In this document: in pieces, positions 1 through 7,384 of the stretch
Position numbering within the stretch: the first letter of the stretch is position 1
How the letters are laid out: each line of letters begins with the position of its first letter
Assembly (NCBI GenBank): GCA_903970355.1
Contig: CAJCIF010000237.1
Location: forward strand, 1-15,123
Source of the DNA: Actinomycetota bacterium
GTDB lineage: Bacteria; Cyanobacteriota; Vampirovibrionia; Obscuribacterales; Obscuribacteraceae
DNA length: 15,123 bases
Direction of reading: 5' to 3'
Notes under the pieces: model-generated
What the model was told of the DNA's origin: nothing
Seen by the model: the letters and a program-made list of their open reading frames with translations, nothing else
Database searches by the model: none
Translations under genes and position numbers: made by a program

Positions 1-2053
1 AGAATGTGCACTGCGGGTACAAGCCCGGCAGTTTGTCGCGTAGCAGGTGACGGTAGTGAGAAGAGGGGCGGTGCTTTTCCTTCAATGTAATAAGGATTTC
101 GCCGTCTGCTTCTGTGTAGTTGACGCTGTCGCTTGAAGACAAGTTTAAAGAGGAATTGGGAACACCCATAATGTCTGCAATGTTGTCTATCTCGTTTTCT
201 GGCACGATATTTGTGGTGATTTCTTTTTCAATCTGTTTGATCAACCTTTCCGTTTCCTCAAGGCGCAAACCTCTCGGTGCGCTGACGTGCATGCGAAGGA
301 CGCCGGCATCGATAGTTGGGAAGAAGTCTTCTCCAAGTATGGGAATGAACGAAACAGTTATTCCTATAAAAAGTACAACGATAATAACCACCAATAAACG
401 GCGAGCAAGAAGATAGGTAAGGGTGTTTTGATAAAAAGCACGAAGCTTATCGAAACCTTTGTCCACCTGTTTTGAAACTGCAGTAATGGCAGCAGAAACA
501 CCACGCTGATGACTGCCATGATGCGCTTCTGCATGGCCGGCCAGCATATATTTTGCCATGACCGGAACTACCGTTCTAGACAGAAAATAAGAAGCAAGCA
601 TCGAACCGACAACTGCCATGGCGAGTGGAGAAAAAAGCGATTTGGCAGGCTCTGTAAGCAGCATGACAGGTGTAAATACAATACAGATGGATATGGTTGA
701 AACAAAAGCCGGAACGGCAATTTCGCTTGCCGCATCCAATATCGCTTCTCGCGTCCAGTGAGCAGTGTCTCGGGAAGCATCGCCTCTCAGTCGAATTACA
801 CGAATAAGATCTAGATGCCGGTGAATGTTTTCCACTTCTACTGTGGCATCGTCCACCAACATACCAACTGCCAGTGCAAAGCCACCGAGCGTCATTGTGT
901 TGAGCGTCTGCCCGGCTATTTTCAAAAGAATAAGACCGGCTAAAACAGAAAGCGGAATAGAAACTGCAACGATGACCGTGCTCTGCCAGTCTCCAAGCAA
1001 AAGCAGCATCAGGAGTGCTGTAAGACCGGCAGCAGTTAGTCCTTCTCGCACAACTTCATCAATTGATTCCTGCACAAAAATTGATTGATCGTTTAATATC
1101 CGAAGGTCTACACCATCGGGCAAAATGTTGCGAATACCAGGAATTTGAGCTTTTACTCGGTTGACGACGTCAATTGTTGATGCCGCACCGAGTTTCACTA
1201 TGTTTTGCAAAATGGCTCTGGAGCCACCTTCATTTACTATGTTGGTTTGCACAGCCAAGCCGTCGTGGACATGTGCGACATCTTTTATAAGAATGGCAGC
1301 ATTGCCTACTTGTTTAATCGGTATCTCATTCAGCTGATCGAGTACTGTAGGACTGCTGTTGAGCTGAACGTAATATTCCATCATGCCGAGCTTGGCAGTG
1401 CCTGCCGGCAAAATAATATTCTGGGCGTTAATGGCGTTTGCAACATCACTAGCCGATACATTTTTGGACGCCATTTTTTGAGGATCAATATCTACCATAA
1501 TCTGGCGCGCGGAGCCGCCATACGGCCAGGGCAGAGCCGCACCCTGCACTGTAGCAAGTTGTGTCCTGATGAAGTTATTTGCGAAATCGAACAGTTTTGT
1601 TTCCGGCATGGTTGTTGAACTGATGCAAAGTTGCATAACCGGAATATCTGTTGCACTAAAGGCAGTCACCAGGGGCGGTGTAACCCCGGCAGGCATCTGC
1701 TTCAAAACCGTCTGGCAAATAGCTGCAAACTCGCCGAGAGACTCCTGAGCATTGGCGTCCTGGTGCAAATATAGTTTGATAACGCAACTGCCAAGCAACG
1801 AGAGAGACTCAATATGCTCGATGCCGGTAACCGTTGTGGTTACAGCTCTTTCAGTAACGTTGGTTATGCGCCTCTCCATTTCAATAGGAGTAAGACCGCT
1901 ATATGTCCAGACACATGTCAGCACTGGAATATTAATATGCGGAAAAATATCGACCGACATCGATCGAATCGACAGAATTCCAAACAGCGCAATCATGATC
2001 GCAACAACTACGAACGTGTAAGGTCGATCAAGCGCTAATCGAACGATCCACAT
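1..2053 (-). CDS. RND efflux transporter permease, AcrB-type (3' end outside window)
   Basis: Inner-membrane proton-driven pump subunit of a tripartite RND exporter. The frame is open for 684 codons from ATG at 2053 to the left edge, so about the last third of a usual ~1000-1050-residue protein is missing. The first helix is at about residues 12-30 and is followed by the family-typical SVDIFPHINIP. A large periplasmic domain follows. Helices between about 336 and 410 contain GMLVDDATVEVENI, whose acidic pair (D401, D402) matches the proton-relay aspartates of TM4 in AcrB. A second membrane/periplasmic repeat starts near residue 535 (RRLLVVIIVVLF, then GEDFFPTIDAGVLRM). A GGAG ribosome binding site lies 7 nt before the ATG. 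The adaptor gene is divergent rather than upstream in the same operon. Substrate cannot be told; the DD motif fits the AcrB/multidrug (HAE-type) side better than the heavy-metal CusA type. Family assignment is secure. Confidence 0.95.
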   Translation of the reverse strand, partial: MWIVRLALDRPYTFVVVAIMIALFGILSIRSMSVDIFPHINIPVLTCVWTYSGLTPIEMERRITNVTERAVTTTVTGIEHIESLSLLGSCVIKLYLHQDANAQESLGEFAAICQTVLKQMPAGVTPPLVTAFSATDIPVMQLCISSTTMPETKLFDFANNFIRTQLATVQGAALPWPYGGSARQIMVDIDPQKMASKNVSASDVANAINAQNIILPAGTAKLGMMEYYVQLNSSPTVLDQLNEIPIKQVGNAAILIKDVAHVHDGLAVQTNIVNEGGSRAILQNIVKLGAASTIDVVNRVKAQIPGIRNILPDGVDLRILNDQSIFVQESIDEVVREGLTAAGLTALLMLLLLGDWQSTVIVAVSIPLSVLAGLILLKIAGQTLNTMTLGGFALAVGMLVDDATVEVENIHRHLDLIRVIRLRGDASRDTAHWTREAILDAASEIAVPAFVSTISICIVFTPVMLLTEPAKSLFSPLAMAVVGSMLASYFLSRTVVPVMAKYMLAGHAEAHHGSHQRGVSAAITAVSKQVDKGFDKLRAFYQNTLTYLLARRLLVVIIVVLFIGITVSFIPILGEDFFPTIDAGVLRMHVSAPRGLRLEETERLIKQIEKEITTNIVPENEIDNIADIMGVPNSSLNLSSSDSVNYTEADGEILITLKEKHRPSSHYRHLLRDKLPGLYPQCTF

Positions 2054-2096
2054 ATATGTGCTCCAACCATCCGTAAAGTAGCTTTGGTACGTCAGT

Positions 2097-2129
2097 TATA
2101 ATAGTATATGACTGAACTACCGAGTTCAG
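2097..2129. promoter_or_regulatory. Back-to-back -10 elements and 18-bp palindromic operator candidate
   Basis: In the gap between the divergent permease and adaptor genes, TATAAT (2097-2102) reads toward the adaptor. TATACT reads toward the permease and is its immediate neighbour (2103-2108 on the other strand). No good -35 is seen for the plus promoter; for the minus promoter there is only a weak TCTGAA at 16-bp spacing. A perfect palindrome, CTGAACT-ACCG-AGTTCAG, occupies 2112-2129. It lies just past the plus -10 and between the minus -35 and -10, so one bound dimer could block both promoters. Operator function and the TetR/MarR-type regulator it suggests are inference; no regulator gene is in the window. 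Confidence 0.5.
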
Positions 2130-2202
2130 ATAGCGTCAATGAGCGTAATATGCAAACAGTCCAATAAGCCCCAATTCTTTGCGTTTGGGAAAGAAGAATA
2201 AT

Positions 2203-3612
2203 ATGGATGGCTTTAGTGAAGTTAGTACGGAGAAAGAAACAGTCGATCGCGATACTAGCGTTCGACCGACTAAAAAATCCAATTTTTTAGTTATTCCAGC
2301 CATTCTAATTTGCCTGGCTGTATTCGCTGGCCTCATTGCCATGGGCATTTTGCCACGATTAAAAGAAAGGAACTCGCTAGCCGAACACACTCGCAAAGAG
2401 GTGGCGCAAGCGCCTTTCGTCTCCGTAACGCCGGCACAACCCGGACCGGCTATTCAAGAATTTGTTCTGCCCGGTGCAACACAGGCCATTCAGGATGCCA
2501 CAATTTACGCTCGTGTCGATGGCTATTTAGCAAAAAGATATGTCAATATCGGAGACAAGGTTCACACGGGCCAGATAATGGCCGACATCGATACACCAGA
2601 GCTCGATCAACAAGTTCAGGCGGCAGCAAGTTCTGTAGAACAAGCCGGGGCAAATCTCGACAATACCAAGCAGGCATATCAACGTGCCAAGGCTGATTCC
2701 ACCACAGCTTATGCCAACGTTCGCAAGGCAAAAACAGATTTGCAGTATTTCGCTGCTGAGCTCGATCGCTATAAAAAATTGGTTGCCGAAGGAGCCGTAA
2801 GTCAGGAAGACCGAGATACCAAATTGCAAGCTTACAATGCTGGAGCCGCAACGTTGGATGCCATGATAGCTTCGGCAAGATCTTCAGATGCTTCCGTCAA
2901 TTCAGCCAGGGCTGCGGTGCACGTTGCGCAAGCAGCTTTAGACGCAGCGAAAGCGACACACGATCAAATTCAAGCAACACGATCTTTCAAAAAGGTGGTT
3001 GCTCCATTTGACGGCATTGTCACCCAGCGCAATGTCGACGCTGGTGCTCTGATCACATCCGGCAGCAATTCAAACAACAGCTTGCTTTTTGAAGTTGCAA
3101 AAACCGACATTCTGCGTGTTTTTGTATATGTGCCTGAGCAATATGTCTCGTTCGTCCATGACGGTGATGAAGCGAAACTGGAATTTCAAGAATATGTCGG
3201 ACGTCATTTTATTGGCATTGTGTCAAACATTTCAGGCGGAATTGATCCAGCTTCTAAAACGTTGCAAGTTGAAATTCACGTTCCAAATTCGGACCACAAA
3301 CTCTTGCCCGGCATGTATGCCCGCGTTCACTTTGAATGCCCCACTACCATTCGCCAGCCGGTAGTACCAGCAACAACGGTGCAAACGAGAGCGGATGGAA
3401 CGTTTATCTATACAGTGGACAAAAATAACCGTGTCCAAATGCATAAAGTGGAAATCGGGCGCGATCTCGGTGGCCAATTCGAAATTGCTAAAGGAATCCA
3501 AGTTGGCGATAACGCCATTGTGAATCCTAACGATCAAGTTCAAGACGGCGTCGTAGTTAATCCAGTCGTAGTAAAAGTAAGTAAGAGCGAGGGCGGTACG
3601 CCCAAAAAATAA
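2203..3612 (+). CDS. RND efflux periplasmic adaptor (HlyD/AcrA-type membrane fusion protein)
   Basis: Links an RND pump to an outer-membrane channel. ATG at 2203 is preferred because a purine-rich GGGAAAGAAGA stretch ends shortly before it; an in-frame TTG at 2179 has no ribosome binding site. This gives 469 residues, the usual family size or slightly longer. A single N-terminal membrane anchor spans about residues 27-50, and there is no lipobox, so it is membrane-anchored rather than a lipoprotein. Next comes the first half of the lipoyl domain (about 98-130, with IYARVDGYLAKRYVNIGDKV). An alanine/glutamine-rich alpha-helical hairpin follows (about 135-265). The second lipoyl half begins near VVAPFDGIVTQRNVDAG. 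The beta-barrel segment contains ISGGIDPASKTLQVEI and LLPGMYARVHFE. Partner of the divergent permease at 1-2053. Its stop is 6 nt from the stop of the convergent downstream gene. Confidence 0.94.
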   Translation: MDGFSEVSTEKETVDRDTSVRPTKKSNFLVIPAILICLAVFAGLIAMGILPRLKERNSLAEHTRKEVAQAPFVSVTPAQPGPAIQEFVLPGATQAIQDATIYARVDGYLAKRYVNIGDKVHTGQIMADIDTPELDQQVQAAASSVEQAGANLDNTKQAYQRAKADSTTAYANVRKAKTDLQYFAAELDRYKKLVAEGAVSQEDRDTKLQAYNAGAATLDAMIASARSSDASVNSARAAVHVAQAALDAAKATHDQIQATRSFKKVVAPFDGIVTQRNVDAGALITSGSNSNNSLLFEVAKTDILRVFVYVPEQYVSFVHDGDEAKLEFQEYVGRHFIGIVSNISGGIDPASKTLQVEIHVPNSDHKLLPGMYARVHFECPTTIRQPVVPATTVQTRADGTFIYTVDKNNRVQMHKVEIGRDLGGQFEIAKGIQVGDNAIVNPNDQVQDGVVVNPVVVKVSKSEGGTPKK

Positions 3613-3618
3613 AAGCTA

Positions 3619-5411
3619 TTACGCTGTGGCGTCGTCTTGCGGGAGCAAGCCTTGCTGACGAAGAATCGCTCTTACTCCGTCTGCGCCTGCGCCACTATCT
3701 ACGATGGCTCTTGTTAAATTAGGATTGGACACACCGCCAACCTGATAAGCCAAATTAGAAGCGTCAACTTCTCTACTGGCTAAAGCTGTTGCATCCTGGA
3801 TTTGACCAAGTTCATAGGCGAGTGTACCGGCTGCAGCACTGCCTGGTCTAACTTGTGATTCTTCGGCTAACACCTGATTCTGCGCATTGCTTAAATCACT
3901 CACGGTACTGACGCTAGCATCGTAGCCATCAGTGACAGTCTCAGAAGTATCAGCATCCGTTACGGCATCGGTAACTGCATCCTGCGCGGCTACTGTGCTG
4001 GCATCTGAGTAAGAACCATCATCGGAATAAACTTGAGTGCCATTATCTGTGACGCCGCCATCATATGAGATAAGGCATCCGTTATCGCTAATTCCAGTTG
4101 GTGTGAAAACAGCGCCATCTGTATAAAGATTTTGATTGGATGCGTTGTAAGACAGGTCAATGCTGCCATTTGAATTCAATACAACGAATTTACCGGATGT
4201 GCTGTCATAGTTGTAAGTTCTATCTTGTGTGGAGATAGTTTCCTGATTCGTCTCAGAACTTACTGTTGCTGTGCTGCCATCAACTCGAGCAGTTTTGTTT
4301 TGCATGTGTACATCATGACTTTGATCCGTATATTGATTGTCGGCGGTCAGCACCATCGAACCAACCTGGATCGATCCGTTTTGGGCGCGTACCATGCCGG
4401 GTGGTAAATCTTTGTCTGCAACAGCGTCACCGCTAGGTTGCCATCCGCTCCTGTTTTATAAACTTTGCCGTCTTTGACGGTGTAATCGGTGAATCCGCCC
4501 TGCGGATTTTTGATGTGCACAGTGGCGCCATCTTGACCGCTGTCTTTTTCAACAACGTTACCGCTTTGGTCAACGCCTGCTACGCGCACTTGTCTTTGAC
4601 CTTGATCGACAGTGGTGCCGCCGCGTTCTGAAATATGTTGCACTTCTTCAGGAGTTAACTTTTGAAGAGGACCCTTGTGCTGATGCACTTCCATGTTAGG
4701 CAGCTTAACTACCTGCGCCGTGTCGCCGCCTTTGGTTTTTATATCTACTTCTGCACCATCAGCGTAAGTCTTGTGATAACCGTCGCTCACTTTGGTAACC
4801 GTGTCACCACCTTTGGTCAACGATGCAGTACCATCTTTGCCCACACTTATGTGAGCGCCGTCCGCTCCGGTGTAATGAACACCTTTGTCATTTTTATCAA
4901 GGAGAGCGCCGTGCGGATCTACATAGTAATCATTGCCACCTGATTGCCAGCGATCGCCTGCTTTGTGTGAGGCGACGAGGTCTCGTGCGTTTTGTTCTGT
5001 GGTGGCATTGCTTGCTACCGTGACATTGTCTAACGTCGGGGTAGCTTTGGCGGCTGGAATGACCAGATCTTTACTGCCTTTAAAAAGATCTCCTCCCGTT
5101 CCAGGGGGTGCAAAAGATAGCTGGGCAGCATTGTCAAAATTGAAAGCCGTTTGATCCGCATTCCACAAATTTGGAATTTGGAGGGACCCGTTTAGAGCGC
5201 CGTCTCCTGTTGATCGATTGCTCCCGTTGATTCTCAATCCGTCATAACTGGCGTTGTAGAGGGCCGTTTCGAAAGTAAACGGATGATCACTACCTGTCTG
5301 GCCATCTGTTGGCCGGAGAAATGGATTGACCACCTCAAGATGGTTGGTGCCATCAATAGGTGGATGCTTGAGTAAATTAGCGTCGGGTGCGCTTGTTTGG
5401 TCTAATCCCAT
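3619..5411 (-). pseudogene. Repeat-rich acidic protein of unknown function, split by a frameshift
   Basis: Two overlapping minus-strand frames appear to be one gene. The first runs from 5411 (ATG; an in-frame TTG lies at 5429) and ends at 4347 after a tail unlike the rest. The second continues the style of the first, from about 4430 down to TAA at 3619, but its first ATG (4395) has no ribosome binding site. Adding one base near 4425-4450 would join them into about 597 residues. I do not recognise the family. No signal peptide or membrane helix is visible. Residues about 155-330 have repeated short D/G-K-G-G turns (YVDPHGALLDKNDKG, GADGAHISVGKDGTASLTKG), suggesting beta-hairpin or beta-roll repeats. 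The second half is rich in D, S, T, N and Y, with an AVTDAVTDADTSETVTDG stretch, and ends in an alanine-rich helical tail. It may be a genuine broken gene or a sequencing error. The slip site is not a long homopolymer or a classical slippery heptamer. Confidence 0.65.
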
Positions 5412-5459
5412 ATGTGCGACGTCATGCAATAGGGCTAGTAATTCCCAATAGATTAGGGC

Positions 5460-5465
5460 ATTATA
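5460..5465 (-). promoter_or_regulatory. Candidate -10 element for the repeat-rich gene
   Basis: TATAAT on the minus strand lies about 50 bp upstream of the ATG at 5411. No convincing -35 is found at 16-18 bp. The 30-bp dyad at 5468-5497 covers the place where the -35 would be, which would suit an activator or repressor site. Confidence 0.35.
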
Positions 5466-5467
5466 AG

Positions 5468-5497
5468 CAAAATGTCACGTTAAATCTTGACATTTTG
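5468..5497. promoter_or_regulatory. 30-bp perfect inverted repeat between divergent genes
   Basis: The arms CAAAATGTCA (5468-5477) and TGACATTTTG (5488-5497) are exact reverse complements separated by 10 bp. The half-site centres are 20 bp apart, about two helical turns, as for a dimeric DNA-binding protein on one face. It abuts the minus-strand TATAAT (5460-5465) and sits about 40 bp upstream of the -35 of the acyltransferase promoter. It has no U-tract typical of a terminator. Operator function is inferred from position and symmetry. Confidence 0.5.
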
Positions 5498-5535
5498 AGG
5501 GCTGTGAAGGCTCATGGGTTGAGGCTTTCGGACCG

Positions 5536-5564
5536 TTGACCTGATCGAGTCGCTTTAGTGTAAT
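5536..5564 (+). promoter_or_regulatory. Sigma-70-type promoter of the acyltransferase gene
   Basis: TTGACC (5536-5541), a 17-bp spacer and TGTAAT (5559-5564) match the vegetative consensus at 5 of 6 positions in each box. Transcription would start near 5571, giving a short leader of about 18 nt before the ATG at 5589. Confidence 0.6.
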
Positions 5565-5588
5565 CTTTCTCCAAAGCTTGTCGGGGCA

Positions 5589-6872
5589 ATGCTTTCGCAC
5601 AGGAGTTTCCATTTGCTAGATTTCCGTCCCCCTAAAGACTCGAAAGCAATCATTGGATTAGCGAAGCTAACCTGGCCTCTGTGCTTGAAGTACGGACTTA
5701 ACGACACAAGACTTAAACCGGTTGATGGTGCTTTAGATCGCTTTCGGAAGGTCTCGGGACAACGTGGCATGATCTGTCCTAATCATGCTAATCGGCATGA
5801 TCCACTCATGATTTTCGAGTTGTCGCGCCTAGTCAATGAAGATTTCAACTACATTGCGGCACGAGAAGTTTTCGATTGGATGCATGGTGCAAACGGATGG
5901 TTGTTGCAACGAGGCGGTGCTTATTCCGTTGTGCGCGGAGCCGCAGACCGAGAGTCTTTTAAAACGACGCGCCGCATAATTGCCGAAGGAAAGAAAAAGC
6001 TCGTTCTATTTCCAGAAGGAGAAATCTCAAGGCAAAACGAAACAGTTTTGCCACTGGAAACGGGTGCTGCTCAAATGTGTTTTTGGGCAATTGAAGAATT
6101 GGCAAAAGCCGATAGTGGCAGTATCGAAAACAAACCCGTATATCTTCTTCCGGTTGCGCTAAGGTACACATTTACCAAAGATGTGCGACCAACATTGTTG
6201 AACAGATTGAGTGATCTTGAACGGCAACTCAATTTGAATGTCGATAATGCTAAGAAAGGTGCTTATGAAAGAATGAGCTTCTTATCTGAATTCATGCTGA
6301 ACACAGTGGAGCAAGAGTTTGATGTTAAGCCAAATCCCGAATTGGGAATGGGCGAACGAGTAGTTAATCTGCGTTCGCGAATTGTGCAACGAATAGCGGA
6401 ACAATTAAGTGTATCGCTTTCTCCAAACGAGTCACAACTTGCATGGATACGTCAGGTGAGAAATGCAATGGATGATTTGATTTATGCAGATCATTCACCG
6501 ATGTCGGATTATCAGAAAAGGATTGCAGAAGAGAAGGCGAAGATAGTTCGACAGATGTATCAGCATCTGGATCGGGTTGTCAATTTCATCAGCATTCATC
6601 AAGGTTATTTGAACAAGTGCAATACGCAAGAGCACTTTACTGATTTGCTGGAAAGATTAGAGACAGAAGTCTTTCGTCGCGATCCTACGCCGAAAGGGCC
6701 GCGAGTTGTTTACATGGACGTGGCCGATCCAATTAACATGACTGAGCTCTATCCAGATTACAAAGCGAATAAGAAAAAGACCGTGGCGATGGTTACAGAG
6801 AAAATGACGAATCACATTTCATCGATGGTTGAAGAACTCGATAAATTGCATACTCATATACCACTCGATTAA
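5589..6872 (+). CDS. PlsC-like acyltransferase (LPLAT/AGPAT family) with long C-terminal extension
   Basis: Probably transfers an acyl group to lysophosphatidic acid or a related glycerolipid at the inner face of the membrane. The 427-residue product has all the recognisable glycerolipid acyltransferase motifs. HX4D is in PNHANRHDP (H66, D71). The RGGAYSVVRG segment (about 108-117) is a motif II counterpart. LFPEGEIS (about 140-147) is the substrate-binding FPEG block. Typical PlsC is about 240 residues; here roughly 250 residues follow the catalytic block, are mostly charged and helical, and include stretches around 300-380 that could form coiled coil. No membrane helix is obvious, so membrane contact would be peripheral. 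ATG at 5589 is preceded only by a weak GGGG. It follows a good promoter at 5536-5564. Acceptor specificity cannot be told; other phospholipid acyltransferases share these motifs. Confidence 0.85.
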   Translation: MLSHRSFHLLDFRPPKDSKAIIGLAKLTWPLCLKYGLNDTRLKPVDGALDRFRKVSGQRGMICPNHANRHDPLMIFELSRLVNEDFNYIAAREVFDWMHGANGWLLQRGGAYSVVRGAADRESFKTTRRIIAEGKKKLVLFPEGEISRQNETVLPLETGAAQMCFWAIEELAKADSGSIENKPVYLLPVALRYTFTKDVRPTLLNRLSDLERQLNLNVDNAKKGAYERMSFLSEFMLNTVEQEFDVKPNPELGMGERVVNLRSRIVQRIAEQLSVSLSPNESQLAWIRQVRNAMDDLIYADHSPMSDYQKRIAEEKAKIVRQMYQHLDRVVNFISIHQGYLNKCNTQEHFTDLLERLETEVFRRDPTPKGPRVVYMDVADPINMTELYPDYKANKKKTVAMVTEKMTNHISSMVEELDKLHTHIPLD

Positions 6873-6920
6873 CGAACGAAAAAATCACTCTTCTGTTTTC
6901 AAAAAAGATCCATACAAACC

Positions 6921-6942
6921 AAAAACCTCCCTTGTGAGGAGG
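6921..6942 (-). terminator. Intrinsic terminator of the candidate small RNA
   Basis: On the minus strand CCTCCT (6942-6937), loop CACAA and GGGAGG (6931-6926) form a 6-bp stem with one G-T pair, followed at once by TTTTTGG. On the plus strand the same hairpin is followed by CTAATGG, with no T-run. It therefore terminates minus-strand transcripts, not the acyltransferase gene. Confidence 0.6.
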
Positions 6943-7048
6943 CTAATGGCTGGCGTTGGCGGGGGAAAACCCTTTAGTTCAGATGAACAGAATCTTTGCT
7001 CGAGGAGGTAGTTACCTTCGATTTAGTAAGAAGCTCGTTCCGGAGCAG
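6921..7048 (-). ncRNA. Candidate small RNA (~128 nt) with intrinsic terminator
   Basis: A minus-strand promoter (7055-7083) would start a transcript near 7048, and an intrinsic terminator would end it at about 6921. The RNA would contain small stem-loops: GCTC-CGGAAC-GAGC (7033-7046), GTTC-ATCT-GAAC (about 6978-6989) and the terminator stem. The sequence CCTCCTC, complementary to a Shine-Dalgarno GAGGAGG, occurs twice: at 7002-7008 and at 6936-6942 within the terminator stem-loop. It matches no RNA family I can name with confidence. The second copy extends to CTCCTCACA, which resembles the core I recall for the cyanobacterial sRNA Yfr1, but the surrounding structure differs. This is a prediction from signals only. 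Confidence 0.4.
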
Positions 7049-7054
7049 GGTTAT

Positions 7055-7083
7055 AGATTACGTTTTTCTGCATTGGAAGTCAA
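7055..7083 (-). promoter_or_regulatory. Candidate promoter of the small RNA
   Basis: On the minus strand TTGACT (7083-7078), a 17-bp spacer and TAATCT (7060-7055). The -35 is close to consensus; the -10 keeps the key first, second and last bases only. It lies about 110 nt upstream of a same-strand intrinsic terminator with no protein gene between them. Confidence 0.4.
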
Positions 7084-7320
7084 GGAGAGAAATGTTTGCT
7101 CCAATACATTTGGAAGATATTCGCGCGATTTTTTTGCGATCAAAGAGATGCCATATATGGTGCCTGAAAGTCAAACAGGTTCTATCTTGTAATTGGCTCA
7201 GAGAGTACGAAATTCACATTTCCTCTTAGCATCCTCGTGCGATCAAAAAGCAAAAGTGAGTGAACGTGATCTTGGCGTGATCGATGTGCGATCGATCGAA
7301 TGCATGATCAAAAAACACCA

Positions 7321-7361
7321 TTTAAAAAAGACAAAAAGAGAGGGGAGCTTTCGCTCCCCTC
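7321..7361 (-). terminator. Strong intrinsic terminator of the pilin-like gene
   Basis: On the minus strand GAGGGGAGC (7361-7353), tetraloop GAAA (GNRA type) and GCTCCCCTC (7348-7340) form a perfect 9-bp stem. It is followed by TCTTTTTGTCTTTTTT. It lies 24 bp past the stop codon at 7385. Confidence 0.9.
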
Positions 7362-7384
7362 CGTAGTTTCTTTGCGTAGCTCGA

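Larger units (their letters stand above)
6873..7384. other. 512-bp gap between convergent genes
   Basis: No convincing protein gene is present. The short open frames here (the longest about 78 codons) lack plausible starts and composition. On the minus strand the gap holds a candidate small RNA with promoter and terminator (6921-7083) and the terminator of the pilin-like gene (7321-7361). The middle contains seven GATC sites, six of them between 7241 and 7309. A 10-bp direct repeat, TGCGATCAAA, occurs at 7135-7144 and 7238-7247. Confidence 0.6.

Noticed and set aside
1205..1618. A 137-codon plus-strand open frame inside the permease gene
   Set aside because: It is antisense to a well-conserved RND permease region, and its predicted sequence has no recognisable domain; the permease frame explains the DNA.
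4347..4460. Programmed -1 frameshift in the repeat-rich gene
   Set aside because: The shift direction would fit, but no X-XXY-YYZ slippery heptamer in the correct phase and no clear downstream pseudoknot were found; a mutation or sequence error is simpler.
6946..7011. A 21-codon plus-strand frame preceded by AGGAGG, with a second AGGAGG at its end
   Set aside because: The first ribosome binding site is only 3 nt from the ATG, and no start codon follows the second. The two purine runs are better explained as the complement of the CCTCCTC motifs in the minus-strand candidate RNA.
6956..7229. Two overlapping plus-strand frames of about 77 codons in the gap
   Set aside because: No ribosome binding site, no homology-like motifs, and they overlap each other in different frames.
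7285..7300. Cyanobacterial HIP1 octamer (GCGATCGC)
   Set aside because: The sequence reads TGCGATCGATCG; the exact octamer is absent, so the GATC cluster is not a HIP1 array.
6873..7330. Known structured RNAs (tmRNA, RNase P RNA, SRP RNA, c-di-GMP riboswitch, tRNA)
   Set aside because: None of the conserved cores I know for these RNAs appear on either strand of the gap.
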